64,000 nt of DNA from Liquorilactobacillus capillatus DSM 19910 (GCF_001434915.1 NZ_AZEF01000025.1:1-64000), one strand, 5' to 3'; positions 8,403 to 17,305 are shown, counted from the first letter of the stretch. The notes: a model not told the origin generated them from the sequence alone. Numbers and translations are program-made.

Positions 8403-10268
8403 ATGACCAGCGAAAAGACACTTGGGAAAAAAATACTAGCTCTGGTTGGTGGTGAAAATAATATTCAAGGTATTTCCCGCTGTGCTACAAGATTAAGAAT
8501 GTTACTAAAAAATGAACAAATCGCAAGTAATAATAAAAGTGCGATTGAAGATTTAAACGGAGTTATCAGTGTCGTTGAAAATGGAGGTCAATTTCAAGTT
8601 ATCATTGGCCCCGCCGTAGCTAATGTCTATGATGAGTTGCTTGAAGGAACTAGTTTGGGTAAAGAAAATACTGAGGAAAATACACATGAAAAAAATCAAC
8701 ATGGTTTAATTTCAAATTTTCTGGATATCGTGGCTGGTATCTTCACTCCTTTGTTACCACTGCTTGCCGGTTCTGGTGTTCTAAGAGGAATTGTTCTTTT
8801 ACTTACATAAATTGGCTGGCTATCTGACAAATCAGGAACTTACCACATCCTAACAGCAGCTTCAACAGCCGTTTTTTACTTTTTACCGGTTCTATTAGCT
8901 GTTACTTCTGCAGAAAAATTTAAAGTTAACAAATATGTTGCAGCTGCTATTATGGGAGCTCTAATTATGCCTGAATTCACACAAATTATGGGCTCTCACG
9001 GGAACGGTGTCATTACACATTTTTTCGGTATCCCCATTGTAACAATGGCTTATACTTCGACCGTTATTCCCGCAATTTTAGCAATTTGGTGTCTTTCATA
9101 TGTTGAGCACAGTCTTAAGAAATACATTCCTGAAAGTTTACAACTACTTTTTGTTCCTCTACTTTCATTGTTTATTATGGTACCGCTAACAGCAGGTGCT
9201 TTTGGTCCATTTGGAGTGTACTTAGGTGAATGGCTTTCTGATGGTATTAATTTCTTGATGAACTCAAATGGTTGGCTTGCTGGTGCTATTGTTGGTGGAG
9301 CTTGGAACCTCTTCGTTATTTTTGGACTGCAGTGGGCTGTTAATCCAGTAATAATTCAAAATATCAGTAAATCCGGTTATGATTTTATCGTTCCTTTAAC
9401 AGCAGCAGCTAACTTTGGAATGGCTGGCGCAACCTTAGGTACTTTTTTCAGAACCAAAGATAAAAAGATGAAAGCCTACACTATTTCTGCACTTCTATCT
9501 ATTTTCTTTGCTGGCATCACTGAACCTGCCATTTATGGTGTTGGAATCAAATATAAGAAGCCTTTAATAGGAGCAGTAATTGGTGGTGCAGTCGGAGGTG
9601 CCTTTATCGGTGGGTTACATGTCAAAGCTTTCGCCTTTGTTTTTGGAGGATTAACGACTTTACCAGCCTTCGTCGGCAGTACTTTTGTTTCTTACGTTAT
9701 CGGGTTAATTATTTGTTTTGCAGTTGCACTATTTGTAACCTTAATAATTGGAATTGATGAAGCCGCTAGTAGCAAGGTTCAAACTGATCAAGTCGGCAAC
9801 ACAAAACAAATTTCAAATGATACGGTTCTCCAACCATTAGACGGATATGTTGCTGATATTGCAGAAGCAAGTGACCCTGCATTTGCATCAGGTTCAATGG
9901 GGCAAGGAATGGTTATCTCTCCTACCGCTGGCAAAGTATATGCTCCTTTCGATGGAACTGTATCCATGTTATTTGAAACAAAGCATGCTCTTGGCATCAC
10001 TTCAAATAACGGAACTGAACTACTAATTCACATTGGAATTGATACAGTTAAATTAAATGGTGAATACTTCTTGGCCAAAGTTAGACAAGGTGATATCGTT
10101 AAAGCAGGACAGCTTTTAATTCAATTTGATCTTGAAGCTTTAAAAAAAGCCGGCTACGATATGTCGACATTCGTAATTGTAACTAATAGTAATGAATATC
10201 ACGATGTCAACCTAATCACAGCCGACACTGGCGACCATGGTAGGGAGGTTTTACAAACTATCATCTAA
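8403..10268 (+). pseudogene. PTS EIIBCA sugar transporter with in-frame stop (allose/allulose inferred)
   Basis: Reads as one 621-codon EIIBCA of the glucose/beta-glucoside superfamily except for a TAA at codon 136 (8808-8810); the frame is otherwise unbroken. The EIIB phospho-cysteine is Cys27 (GISRCATRLR), the EIIC has GITEPAIYG, and the EIIA histidine is His543 (LLIHIGIDTVK). The stop lies at the start of EIIC, so the first product would be EIIB plus one helix. An internal ATG at 8952 has no clear ribosome site. Neighbours suggest allose or allulose as substrate. It may be a recent nonsense mutation or a sequencing error. Confidence 0.85.
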
Positions 10269-10312
10269 GTTATCCTTCTTTCATTCCATAAAAATATTTT
10301 TTAACATTAATA

Positions 10313-10346
10313 TAAAGCCGGATCAAAAGCCATGATTCGGCTTTTT
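10313..10346 (+). terminator. Terminator after the PTS gene
   Basis: AAGCCGGATCA pairs imperfectly with TGATTCGGCTT around a short loop, followed by a T run. It lies 45 bases past the stop codon. From here to 10564 the DNA is A/T-rich with no ORF or clear signal. Confidence 0.8.
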
Positions 10347-10566
10347 ACTTACAATGAAAGTACAATATTTTTGTTGTTACTTATTAGTTAGAAATTCAGG
10401 CATTTAAAATAAAAAATATTTGATAACTAAAAAAGTATTTATATCCACTAGGAACATATATCTCAAATAAAATAGTCACACATTAAAAACACTCTTTTTC
10501 AAGAACAGCTTATCTCAAAAATAAATATATCGAGACATTATTTTACACCTGCCTCGTTAAATTTAC

Positions 10567-10835
10567 ACAAAAAAACAGCCCAGCAAGATAAAGTTTAAGC
10601 TTTTCACACTTTCCTTTTTCTCTTCCGATCTAACTAACTCTACCTTTAACAACCTTAAATCTCTCCAAGATTATCATCGACTTCATTAATTATCTCGCTG
10701 GACTGCTGTTTCATAAGGGATAGTCAAACTCTAACCTCTTTTCTAACCGCCTTGCGACGGCTTTTTTACTCAGTTACTATCTCCACTAGCCTAGCACTGG
10801 GTTTCAGTCATAGCGTTTGCTATAACCCCTTACAC
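10567..10835 (-). ncRNA. Multicopy small RNA candidate, copy 1
   Basis: About 269 nt, present three times in the window. The minus strand begins after a TATAAT box, forms a hairpin TATAGC/GCTATG, a stem AAGCCGTC-GCAA-GGCGGTT with a GNRA-type loop, and ends in a 17-bp stem (arms near 10575-10592 and 10690-10708) enclosing about 97 nt, followed by a T run. Several pairs are G-U on this strand only, which fixes the transcribed strand. A 19-codon ORF lies inside but has no ribosome site. The inner loop is purine-rich with GGAGAG, GGTAGAG, GGAAGAG and GGAAAG. No Rfam family was recognised. Confidence 0.7.
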
Positions 10836-10840
10836 TCTGT

Positions 10841-10877
10841 ATTATATATTACTTTCATTTAATTGCAAGCGATTACA
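10841..10877 (-). promoter_or_regulatory. sRNA copy 1 promoter with cre site
   Basis: On the minus strand TTGCAA (10863-10868), 16 bases, TATAAT (10841-10846). TGCAAGCGATTACA (10864-10877, plus strand) fits the cre consensus TGNAANCGNTNNCA at every fixed position and covers the -35 box. CcpA binding should repress this promoter. Confidence 0.7.
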
Positions 10878-10990
10878 CTTGTTTTATTTAGTATCGCTAC
10901 TTTAAACTTAGCAACCTTAATTTCGACCTTTTTATTTGGCTGGTAGAAACTTCAGTATGTTATCAAGTTAAGTATGCCGCATAAGAATGC

Positions 10991-11020
10991 TTGACGCTTT
11001 TATTAGCTGCTTGTTATACT
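10991..11020 (+). promoter_or_regulatory. Promoter of the 85-residue membrane protein gene
   Basis: TTGACG (10991-10996), an 18-base spacer and TATACT (11015-11020), about 40 bases before the start codon. Confidence 0.6.
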
Positions 11021-11061
11021 TTGTACACAACCTAAAAATATTAAAAAAGGAAGGCTCTCGA

Positions 11062-11319
11062 ATGATATTTGGACATATTCTTTTTGGAACAATTGCTGTT
11101 ATTGGTGTCTTATTACTAGAAGTAGGCTTTTACCGCGACTTCGCACGCCTTAATTTAACTCAGAAACTAGGTATCTTTTTAACTATTTTTGGTCTTTTCA
11201 CAACTACCGCACTTGGAATCTTCCTAGCCGGAAATTTTCTTGCTGGCGCATTAGTTAGTGCTTTAGGCATTCTCCTATTAGGAATGTTGGTTCGCCCTAT
11301 TTTCAGCACAGAAAAATAA
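11062..11319 (+). CDS. Small membrane protein, unknown function
   Basis: An 85-residue protein with three hydrophobic segments: IFGHILFGTIAVIGVLLLEV, a second around LGIFLTIFGLFTTTALGIFL and a third near ALVSALGILLLGMLV. AAGGAAGG lies 8 bases before the ATG at 11062, so I prefer this start to the ATG at 10987. It has its own promoter and stands alone between sRNA copies 1 and 2. I do not recognise the family. From 11320 to 11460 nothing is seen except spacer. Confidence 0.65.
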   Translation: MIFGHILFGTIAVIGVLLLEVGFYRDFARLNLTQKLGIFLTIFGLFTTTALGIFLAGNFLAGALVSALGILLLGMLVRPIFSTEK

Positions 11320-11462
11320 GCATTTATACTTTTGAGCTGCTTCATTCGTAGGCTCCCAGTCTTAACTCTCTGGAGGTCTATTTTTGTGCAATAAAAAAGA
11401 TAGTATCCTGCTTAAGCTACCAGTTTAATAGAGATATGTTCACCAAGCCATAAACTAAAACA

Positions 11463-11729
11463 CAAAAAACAGCCCAGCAAGATAAAGTTTAAGCTTTTCA
11501 CACTTTCCTTTTTCTCTTCCGATCTAACTAACTCTACCTTTAACAACCTTAAATCTCTCCAAGATTATCATCGACTTCATTAATTATCTCGCTGGACTGC
11601 TGTTTCATAAGGGATAGTCAAACTCTAACCTCTTTTCTAACCGCCTTGCGACGGCTTTTTTACTCAGTTACTATCTCCACTAGCCTAGCACTGGGTTTCA
11701 GTCATAGCGTTTGCTATAACCCCTTACAC
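11463..11729 (-). ncRNA. Multicopy small RNA candidate, copy 2
   Basis: The transcribed part is identical to copy 1 apart from the length of the final T run. The -10 region is kept with one change (TGTATAAT for TATATAAT). Identity ends just upstream of it: the -35 is CTGCAA and the cre site is lost (TGCAGGCTGTTT), because this side lies in the 3' end of the ABC ATPase remnant. This copy should therefore escape CcpA control or be weaker. Confidence 0.65.
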
Positions 11730-11742
11730 TCTGTATTATACA

Positions 11743-12590
11743 TTACTTTTGTTTCATTGCAGGCTGTTTATTTTCTTTAAAAAGCAGTACCTGCTCACAC
11801 ACTTGATATAAAAACTGGGGATCATGGCTAATCGTTAAGAATGTAGTTGAGAATTGGCTGCGATATTTTCTGATTACCTTGATAATACATTGCAGGCTAT
11901 CCTGATCTAAACCAGATGACGGCTCATCTAAGATCAATATTTTTGGGTGGTGAATAAGCGCCGTTGCAAGCACTAAGCGCTGCTTTTCTCCACCAGATAA
12001 AGTTGCCGGATGCTGCTCAGGTGACTGATTTTCAGATCCACTAACAACTGCTCTGCTTCAGTAACCAATGCTGGGGTCTGTTCTAAATTCAAAAATAGTT
12101 CTCGCCACACACTGTCAGTAAAAAGTTGATATGTTGTCTCTTGCATCACATACCAGACCTCTTTTTGCAGCCGCCAGCGCGCCGCCTTCCGTGTTCCTAA
12201 TAGGATCTTGCCATGCCTTGGTGCAATCAGTCCTGCTAATAACTTTGCAAAGGTTGATTTTCCAATACCATTTTTTCCGATCAACCCGATACTTGCTCCT
12301 GCAGCAATACTAAAATCAACATCTTGCAGCAACTTCTTTTGCCTACGATAATAACTAAACCCCATTCCTTTCGCTGTCAGCAGATCACGCTCTCCTTGAG
12401 CTAATAGTTGGACGCGGTGTTCTGAAATAATTAGACTCGTTTGTGGTGACAGTTTTAATAACAGATCACGAATATGCAGTATTTCTGGTTGATCAAGGTT
12501 AGCCGATGGTTCATCCATCACCAAAAATTGGGGATTAGTTGCAACAACGATGATTTACCTGAGCCGGATGGACCAATAAGTGCAACCTTA
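11743..12590 (-). pseudogene. Decayed double ABC ATPase (ECF/CbiO type)
   Basis: Remains of a two-domain ATPase as found in ECF-type transporters. The first domain keeps a Walker A (GPSGSGKSSL, about 12560) joined directly to a Walker B region (MDEPSANLDQ), so the middle is deleted and a stop intervenes. The second domain has Walker A GKNGIGKSTFAK, loses frame near 12010, and resumes with LSGGEKQRL, Walker B ILILDEPSSGLD and a switch histidine in ISHD. At least one frameshift and one deletion make it non-functional. No membrane or substrate subunit lies beside it. Confidence 0.82.
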
Positions 12591-12593
12591 TAA

Positions 12594-12645
12594 ATAGGAG
12601 TTTAAGTCAAAAAATTAATTTTGCTTTAAACTCCTTACTTATTTT
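12594..12645. repeat. AATAAG-family intergenic stem-loop
   Basis: AGGAGTTTAAGTCAAAA and TTTTGCTTTAAACTCCT form a long stem with AATA and TTATT ends. It is one member of a related set found at 18446, 28603, 32645, 33489, 37661, 40300, 58261 and 62268. It touches the broken end of the ABC ATPase remnant. From here to 12781 nothing else is seen. Confidence 0.6.
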
Positions 12646-12781
12646 GGCCAAATCTAAGCTCTAAGTCAATCTTTTCTATCCAACTTCGGGTTATTCACAG
12701 CGGAAAAACTGACTAGCCGTGTATTTTAAGACTAGAATATTTATTTTAGTAACTCACCTTCAAGCTGCTTAAACTGAATTA

Positions 12782-14035
12782 CTATTTATTATTTTGATAA
12801 TGTTGTGCAAGAATAGCAAGAATCGTTTGACTGACCTGAAGCATTGCTTCCGTCGTTACAAATTCATACTGTCCGTGAAAGTTTTCACCTCCATTGAACA
12901 AGTTAGGTGTTGGAATCCCTTTTTCCGTTAATGCATTGCCATCTGTTCCACCACGAAAAGGATGGATCACCGGTTTTAAACCTAGCTTTGTATAGACTTG
13001 CAGAATTAAATCTGTAATATATGGATGTTGTTTAATCGTATCAGCAATATTATGGTATTGATCGGTAATCTTCAGAAATACCTTTTGCTCATTAAAGAAC
13101 TCGCCATTTAAGCGCGCGACAATTTGTTGGAGCAACTTTTTCTTGTTAGCAAAGGCTTCTTTATCAAAATCTCTAATAATAATATTTAATTTGGCTTCTG
13201 CAATCGTTGCTGAAAATGATGTTACAAGGAAAAAGCCGTCCCGACCTTTACTTTTTTCAGGTACTTCATCAATCGGCAATGCTGCCACCAGCCGATTAGC
13301 TAGTGTAATTGCATTGACCATTAACCCGTAAGCATTTCCAGGGTGTACTGCTGTTCCCTGAATGACAATTTTTGCTTGAGCAGCATTGAAAGTTTCATTT
13401 TCCAACTGACCAGGCAATCCATTGTCTAACGTATATGCAAAAGCAACTTTAAACTTTTCAACGTCGAATCTTTTCGCACCTAAACCTATCTCCTCATCTG
13501 GTCCAAAGGCGAAACGGACTTCTCCATGTTTGATGTTAGGATGTTCATTCAGATACTTAATTGCTGTAATAGCCGCCGCTATCCCTGCTTTATCATCTGC
13601 ACCCAGCAGTGTCGTTCCATCGCTGGTAATTAGCCGCTGTCCACGATAATTCTTTAAATTAGGGAAATCACTGACCCGCATGATAATACCAGCAGCTTCA
13701 TTTAATACAACATCTTTACCATCATAAGCCGGATGAACTTGCGGCTGGATATGCTCAGCTGGAAAATCAGCTGTATCCAAGTGCGCAATAAAGCCAATTG
13801 GTTTAGCTTCAACGATGTCATTAGCTGGAAGTGTCACCACTAGATAGCCATCATTCTTATCATAAACTACATTTTTAACACCAATTTCACGCAAATCATC
13901 CCGTATTAGCTGTGCCAATTTTATTTGCCCTGTTGTAGTTGGGATACTAGTGCTATTTTCGTCAGATCTAGTATTAACTTTAGCGTACTTGATAAAAGTT
14001 TGTTCAATAAATTCTAAATATCGTTGTTCTAACAT
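12782..14035 (-). CDS. pepT: Peptidase T (tripeptide aminopeptidase)
   Basis: A cytoplasmic zinc aminopeptidase of family M20 that removes the N-terminal residue of tripeptides. Metal-binding motifs are visible: HLDTAD, TTLLGADDKAG, the catalytic GPDEEIG, and a C-terminal RGGTDGNAL with HGQYEF. The 417 residues match PepT. AGGAGG precedes the ATG, and only 9 bp separate it from the oppA-type gene upstream, so both sit in one T-box-controlled transcript joining peptide capture and breakdown. Confidence 0.95.
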   Translation of the reverse strand: MLEQRYLEFIEQTFIKYAKVNTRSDENSTSIPTTTGQIKLAQLIRDDLREIGVKNVVYDKNDGYLVVTLPANDIVEAKPIGFIAHLDTADFPAEHIQPQVHPAYDGKDVVLNEAAGIIMRVSDFPNLKNYRGQRLITSDGTTLLGADDKAGIAAAITAIKYLNEHPNIKHGEVRFAFGPDEEIGLGAKRFDVEKFKVAFAYTLDNGLPGQLENETFNAAQAKIVIQGTAVHPGNAYGLMVNAITLANRLVAALPIDEVPEKSKGRDGFFLVTSFSATIAEAKLNIIIRDFDKEAFANKKKLLQQIVARLNGEFFNEQKVFLKITDQYHNIADTIKQHPYITDLILQVYTKLGLKPVIHPFRGGTDGNALTEKGIPTPNLFNGGENFHGQYEFVTTEAMLQVSQTILAILAQHYQNNK

Positions 14036-14044
14036 ATCAGCCTC

Positions 14045-15691
14045 CTAATTTGCGATATACGTATTTTTCCAGTCATAAGGGACTCCTGCTGGATTATAGA
14101 CAACATTCTTAACTTTCGAACGTAATAACTGTGATTTAGCAACTTGATACAATGGAATCGTTCCCTGCTCATTTAACAGTAATTTTTCAGCAGTCACTAA
14201 CTTTGCCCACCGTTTCTGTGGTTGATTGCCATATGTGTTTTCCGCTTCATTTGTTAGCTTATCAAATGCAGTACTCTTCCATCCTGAAGTATTATACGCA
14301 GAAGTACTTTCATAAATATCCAAGAAATTAATTGGATCAGCAAACACAGACTGCCATGTTTGAATAGAGGCTTCATAGTTACCAGCATGTTGTTTGGCAA
14401 TCAACTGCACAAACGGAATAGTTGAAACATTGATGGAAACACCAGGTAGTTTAGCCAATGCACTCTGCAAATACTCAACTGTTTGCTTGCTGCTGTCAGT
14501 ATCAGCAGTTACTATCGTAAATCGTAGTTTATGTGTCCCTGTTTCTTGGTAACCCTTTTTCAATAATTTCTTTGCTTCTTGCAGATTATACGAAACTGCC
14601 TTTTTAACATAAGCTTCTTCATTAAAGGCCTGCTGTGTCTCAGGATTCTTTCCCATTCCTGCAGGTACGAATCCTTTAAGTGGCACTGAACCATCCTGAA
14701 GTACATTTTGCGTCAATGTGCTGCGGTCAATTGCTAGTGACAGCGCACGTCGAATATTAAGATTCTTGAAAGCTGAAACCTTGTTTTGGTTCAAGTCAAG
14801 TCTCGTAGTTGCTGTGGGTAGACGTTTCACAAAATCCTTATTTCTGCGATTATTTTTAACCTGTTGACCACCTAACAATGTTTCATCTACTTTTTTATCA
14901 GAATACAACTCATAACTAGTTGTTGTGCTTTCCGTTACTAACTCATTGATCCGTTTCAGATGCACACTATCTTTTGCCCAATAATCATTATTCTTAGCTA
15001 ACGTCCATTTCTTATTTGTCCCTGTCCAGTTAGTAAGTTTAAACGGACCGTTTGAAACAGTATAGCGGGCTTGTGTACCATACTTTGTTCCAAATTTCGT
15101 AACAGCCGTTTTATTGACTGGAAAGAATAACGGCCATGCCAATAATTTTTTGAAATAACTGACAGGCTTAGTTAATTGAACCTGCAGCTTATATTTTCCT
15201 AGTGCCTTTATCCCTAAGTCATTTACATTTTTCTTACCTTCATTTATTTCCTGTGCATTTTTTACTTGGTAAAGATAAAAAGCATCTTGCGACGCAGTTT
15301 TAGGAGCAAGTGTTCGTTGCCATGAATAGACAAAGTCCTTAGCAGTTACTTCTTGTCCATTAGACCATTTAGCCTTTTTTCGTAAATCAAAAGTATATGT
15401 TTTACCATCATTTGAAATAACTGTCTTTGTTGCAAGTGCATTCTGTGGGACACCATTCTTATCCAAGCGGTAGAGCCCCTCTTGTGTATTTAAAAGAACA
15501 TTAAAGCTCAATGTATCAGTTGCTTTAGCAAGATCTGCAGTTGCCAGTGCTGAACTTTCAGTCCAATTTAAAGTTTGGTCAGCCGCATATTGACCATTAC
15601 CTTTGCTTTGCACATTGTTCTTACCGCCGCAAGCTGTTAAAAATAGTGCCACAGTCCCAAATATAAAACTTACTTTAAGAAACCTTTTCAT
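14045..15691 (-). CDS. Oligopeptide-binding lipoprotein (OppA family)
   Basis: A 548-residue extracellular solute-binding protein, family 5. The signal ends in the lipobox LTAC at about residue 21, so the protein is membrane-anchored. Typical peptide-binding signatures occur: AKDFVYSWQRTLAP, SNGPFKLTNW and NIRRALSLAIDR. No opp permease or ATPase gene is adjacent, so it must serve a transporter encoded elsewhere. It is preceded by a T-box leader and followed by pepT. Peptide preference cannot be read from the sequence. Confidence 0.92.
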   Translation of the reverse strand: MKRFLKVSFIFGTVALFLTACGGKNNVQSKGNGQYAADQTLNWTESSALATADLAKATDTLSFNVLLNTQEGLYRLDKNGVPQNALATKTVISNDGKTYTFDLRKKAKWSNGQEVTAKDFVYSWQRTLAPKTASQDAFYLYQVKNAQEINEGKKNVNDLGIKALGKYKLQVQLTKPVSYFKKLLAWPLFFPVNKTAVTKFGTKYGTQARYTVSNGPFKLTNWTGTNKKWTLAKNNDYWAKDSVHLKRINELVTESTTTSYELYSDKKVDETLLGGQQVKNNRRNKDFVKRLPTATTRLDLNQNKVSAFKNLNIRRALSLAIDRSTLTQNVLQDGSVPLKGFVPAGMGKNPETQQAFNEEAYVKKAVSYNLQEAKKLLKKGYQETGTHKLRFTIVTADTDSSKQTVEYLQSALAKLPGVSINVSTIPFVQLIAKQHAGNYEASIQTWQSVFADPINFLDIYESTSAYNTSGWKSTAFDKLTNEAENTYGNQPQKRWAKLVTAEKLLLNEQGTIPLYQVAKSQLLRSKVKNVVYNPAGVPYDWKNTYIAN

Positions 15692-15732
15692 TCAAATTCT
15701 CCCCCTTTTGAAATAAAACTTAACGTTAAACA

Positions 15733-16031
15733 ACAAAAAAAGTCCCTCCTAAGTGTTGGTTACCACTTAAGAGGGACGAAATTATTATTATTTTCGTGTT
15801 GCCACCCATTTTTCGATAGAACTTCACAATTCTATCCTTACTAGGTACATTAGCTATACCTAAATGCTGTAATGGGCAACCCATGAACAGCTCATCAGAG
15901 TTCACTGTCCAATCACTCAGAGACCATCTTCACGATTTCAGACTATTACCGTTTTCATCATTATAACCGGCTCTCTGTAAATAGCTTCTATTCGTTACTC
16001 ATCTCGTCAACGTTAAATTATTATTTGAATA
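15733..16031 (-). promoter_or_regulatory. T-box riboswitch leader of oppA-pepT
   Basis: The minus strand carries AGTA and CAGAGAGCCGG of stem I, the conserved T-box GGGTGGCAACACG (15795-15807), and a strong terminator, GTCCCTCCTAAGTG pairing with CACTTAAGAGGGAC plus a T run (15733-15779). Uncharged tRNA binding would favour the antiterminator and switch on peptide uptake. GAACTC on the 3' side of stem I suggests a CUC (Leu) specifier, but I am not sure of this codon. Confidence 0.85.
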
Positions 16032-16037
16032 ATGAGA

Positions 16038-16066
16038 ATTTTACAATACGGTTTTATGCTTGTCAA
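16038..16066 (-). promoter_or_regulatory. Promoter of the T-box oppA-pepT operon
   Basis: Minus-strand TTGACA (16061-16066), 17 bases, TAAAAT (16038-16043), just before the leader. Between here and 16231 I see nothing further. Confidence 0.75.
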
Positions 16067-16235
16067 GCCAATAATAAGCTTAAATATCGCGTCTATCCTC
16101 TCAAACCACAGCTAAGGTGAAACTAATTTTTATTTAAGCTTTATTATTAAAATATCATCTTTAAACATTTTAAGAGAAATATCTTTATCCTTTGCGAGAA
16201 TTATTTGATACAATCTTGTACTAATTAAGACACAC

Positions 16236-16501
16236 AAAAACAGTCCAGCAAGATAAAGTTTAAGTTTTTTACACTTTCCTTTTTCTCTTCCGATCTAACT
16301 AACTCTACCTTTAACAATCTTAAATCTCTCCAAGATTATCATCGACTTCATTAATTATCTCGCTGGACTGCTGTTTCATAAGGGATAGTCAAACTCTAAC
16401 CTCTTTTCTAACCGCCTTGCGACAGCTTTTTTACTCAGTTACTATCTTCGACTAGCCTAGCACTGAGTTTCAGTCATAGCGTTTGCTATAACCCCTTACA
16501 C
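16236..16501 (-). ncRNA. Multicopy small RNA candidate, copy 3
   Basis: The diverged copy, with about seven differences from copies 1 and 2. Changes in stems keep pairing: one U-G in the terminator stem becomes U-A, and a C-G in the GCAA-capped hairpin becomes U-G. Others fall in loops or single-stranded parts. This pattern supports a selected RNA structure on the minus strand. The copy lies between the tetR gene and the T-box promoter. Confidence 0.7.
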
Positions 16502-16506
16502 TCTGT

Positions 16507-16543
16507 ATTATATATTACTTCTATTTAATTGCAAGCGATTACA
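16507..16543 (-). promoter_or_regulatory. sRNA copy 3 promoter with cre site
   Basis: The same layout as copy 1: TATAAT (16507-16512), TTGCAA as -35, and a perfect cre TGCAAGCGATTACA at 16530-16543. From 16544 to 16714 there is no supported feature. Confidence 0.7.
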
Positions 16544-16714
16544 ATCGTGGCTATGTTCTGCAAATCAAAAAACAACTAAAAGACAACATCTTTTGCAGCA
16601 CATCCGTCAATTACACCGAAATATCAAGCTTGACGATTTTGTCTTTTCATGAAGAATTTTTTTAAACAATCAATTTTCAAATTAAAGGCTAACCCAAGTG
16701 ATGCAGCTTAATTT

Positions 16715-17305
16715 TTAACTTTTTCGATCACCAAAATAATTTGAGCTGCTGATAAACTCCAACATCCTCGCCATTTCTTCCACAGATATTACCATTTTTT
16801 CTTTAACCCATTCGGAAGTTATAAAAATCGCACCGCCAACTTGATACATAATTTGATACCTTTTAAGATATTTTGGTTGCTGGTGCAATTTTTCAGTAGA
16901 TTCTTTTTGTTTTAAAAAACTTATGAAAACATCTAAATATCTACTAAACATTTTATAAATTACTTCTGAATCATAAAGCTGCGTCAGTTCAATTAGTGAC
17001 GGCTGATAATTCTTTAGCGTCTTAAAATAACACAGACACATATCTAATGAGTTTTTCTTTCCATCAAGCTGTTTTACAAAATCCATGAAAATAATATCAA
17101 TGTATTTCTGAACAATATCGTCCTTATCACTATAGTTGCGATAAAAAGTCTGACGAGCAATCCCTGCTTTATTAGTTATTTCTTTAATAGTAATCTTATC
17201 AAACTCTTTTTCTTGTAGTAAAAGTATTAATGCTTCAAAAGTCCATTCGTGCGTACGACGAACTTGCGGATTTAATTTTTTTGGTAGCAATATGTAACAC
17301 CTCAC
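16715..17305 (-). CDS. TetR-family regulator
   Basis: A TetR-type repressor of up to 196 residues with the helix-turn-helix ITIKEITNKAGIARQTFYRN near residue 45 and a helical ligand domain. The longest frame begins with GTG, but GAGGTG lies 7 bases before a TTG at 17290, which gives MLPKKLNPQVRR and is the likelier start. It is divergent from the carotenoid-type gene at 17461, and ATATGTAAC repeats in the gap are candidate operators. Confidence 0.85.
   Translation of the reverse strand: MRCYILLPKKLNPQVRRTHEWTFEALILLLQEKEFDKITIKEITNKAGIARQTFYRNYSDKDDIVQKYIDIIFMDFVKQLDGKKNSLDMCLCYFKTLKNYQPSLIELTQLYDSEVIYKMFSRYLDVFISFLKQKESTEKLHQQPKYLKRYQIMYQVGGAIFITSEWVKEKMVISVEEMARMLEFISSSNYFGDRKS

Noticed and set aside
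8952-10268. Separate EIICA gene starting at the ATG in 8952
   Set aside because: No ribosome site and the frame continues from the upstream part; treated as one gene with a stop.
10565-10877. sRNA repeat transcribed on the plus strand, ending at the CCGCC hairpin
   Set aside because: The stems become C-A mismatched on the plus strand and no promoter precedes the repeat there.
10565-16543. Reading the three repeats as an insertion sequence or MITE
   Set aside because: No transposase, no flanking target duplications or terminal inverted repeats at the outer ends; promoter, terminator and pairing-preserving changes fit an RNA gene better.
16544-16714. Open plus-strand stretch after sRNA copy 3
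   Set aside because: Short, no start codon and no recognisable similarity.
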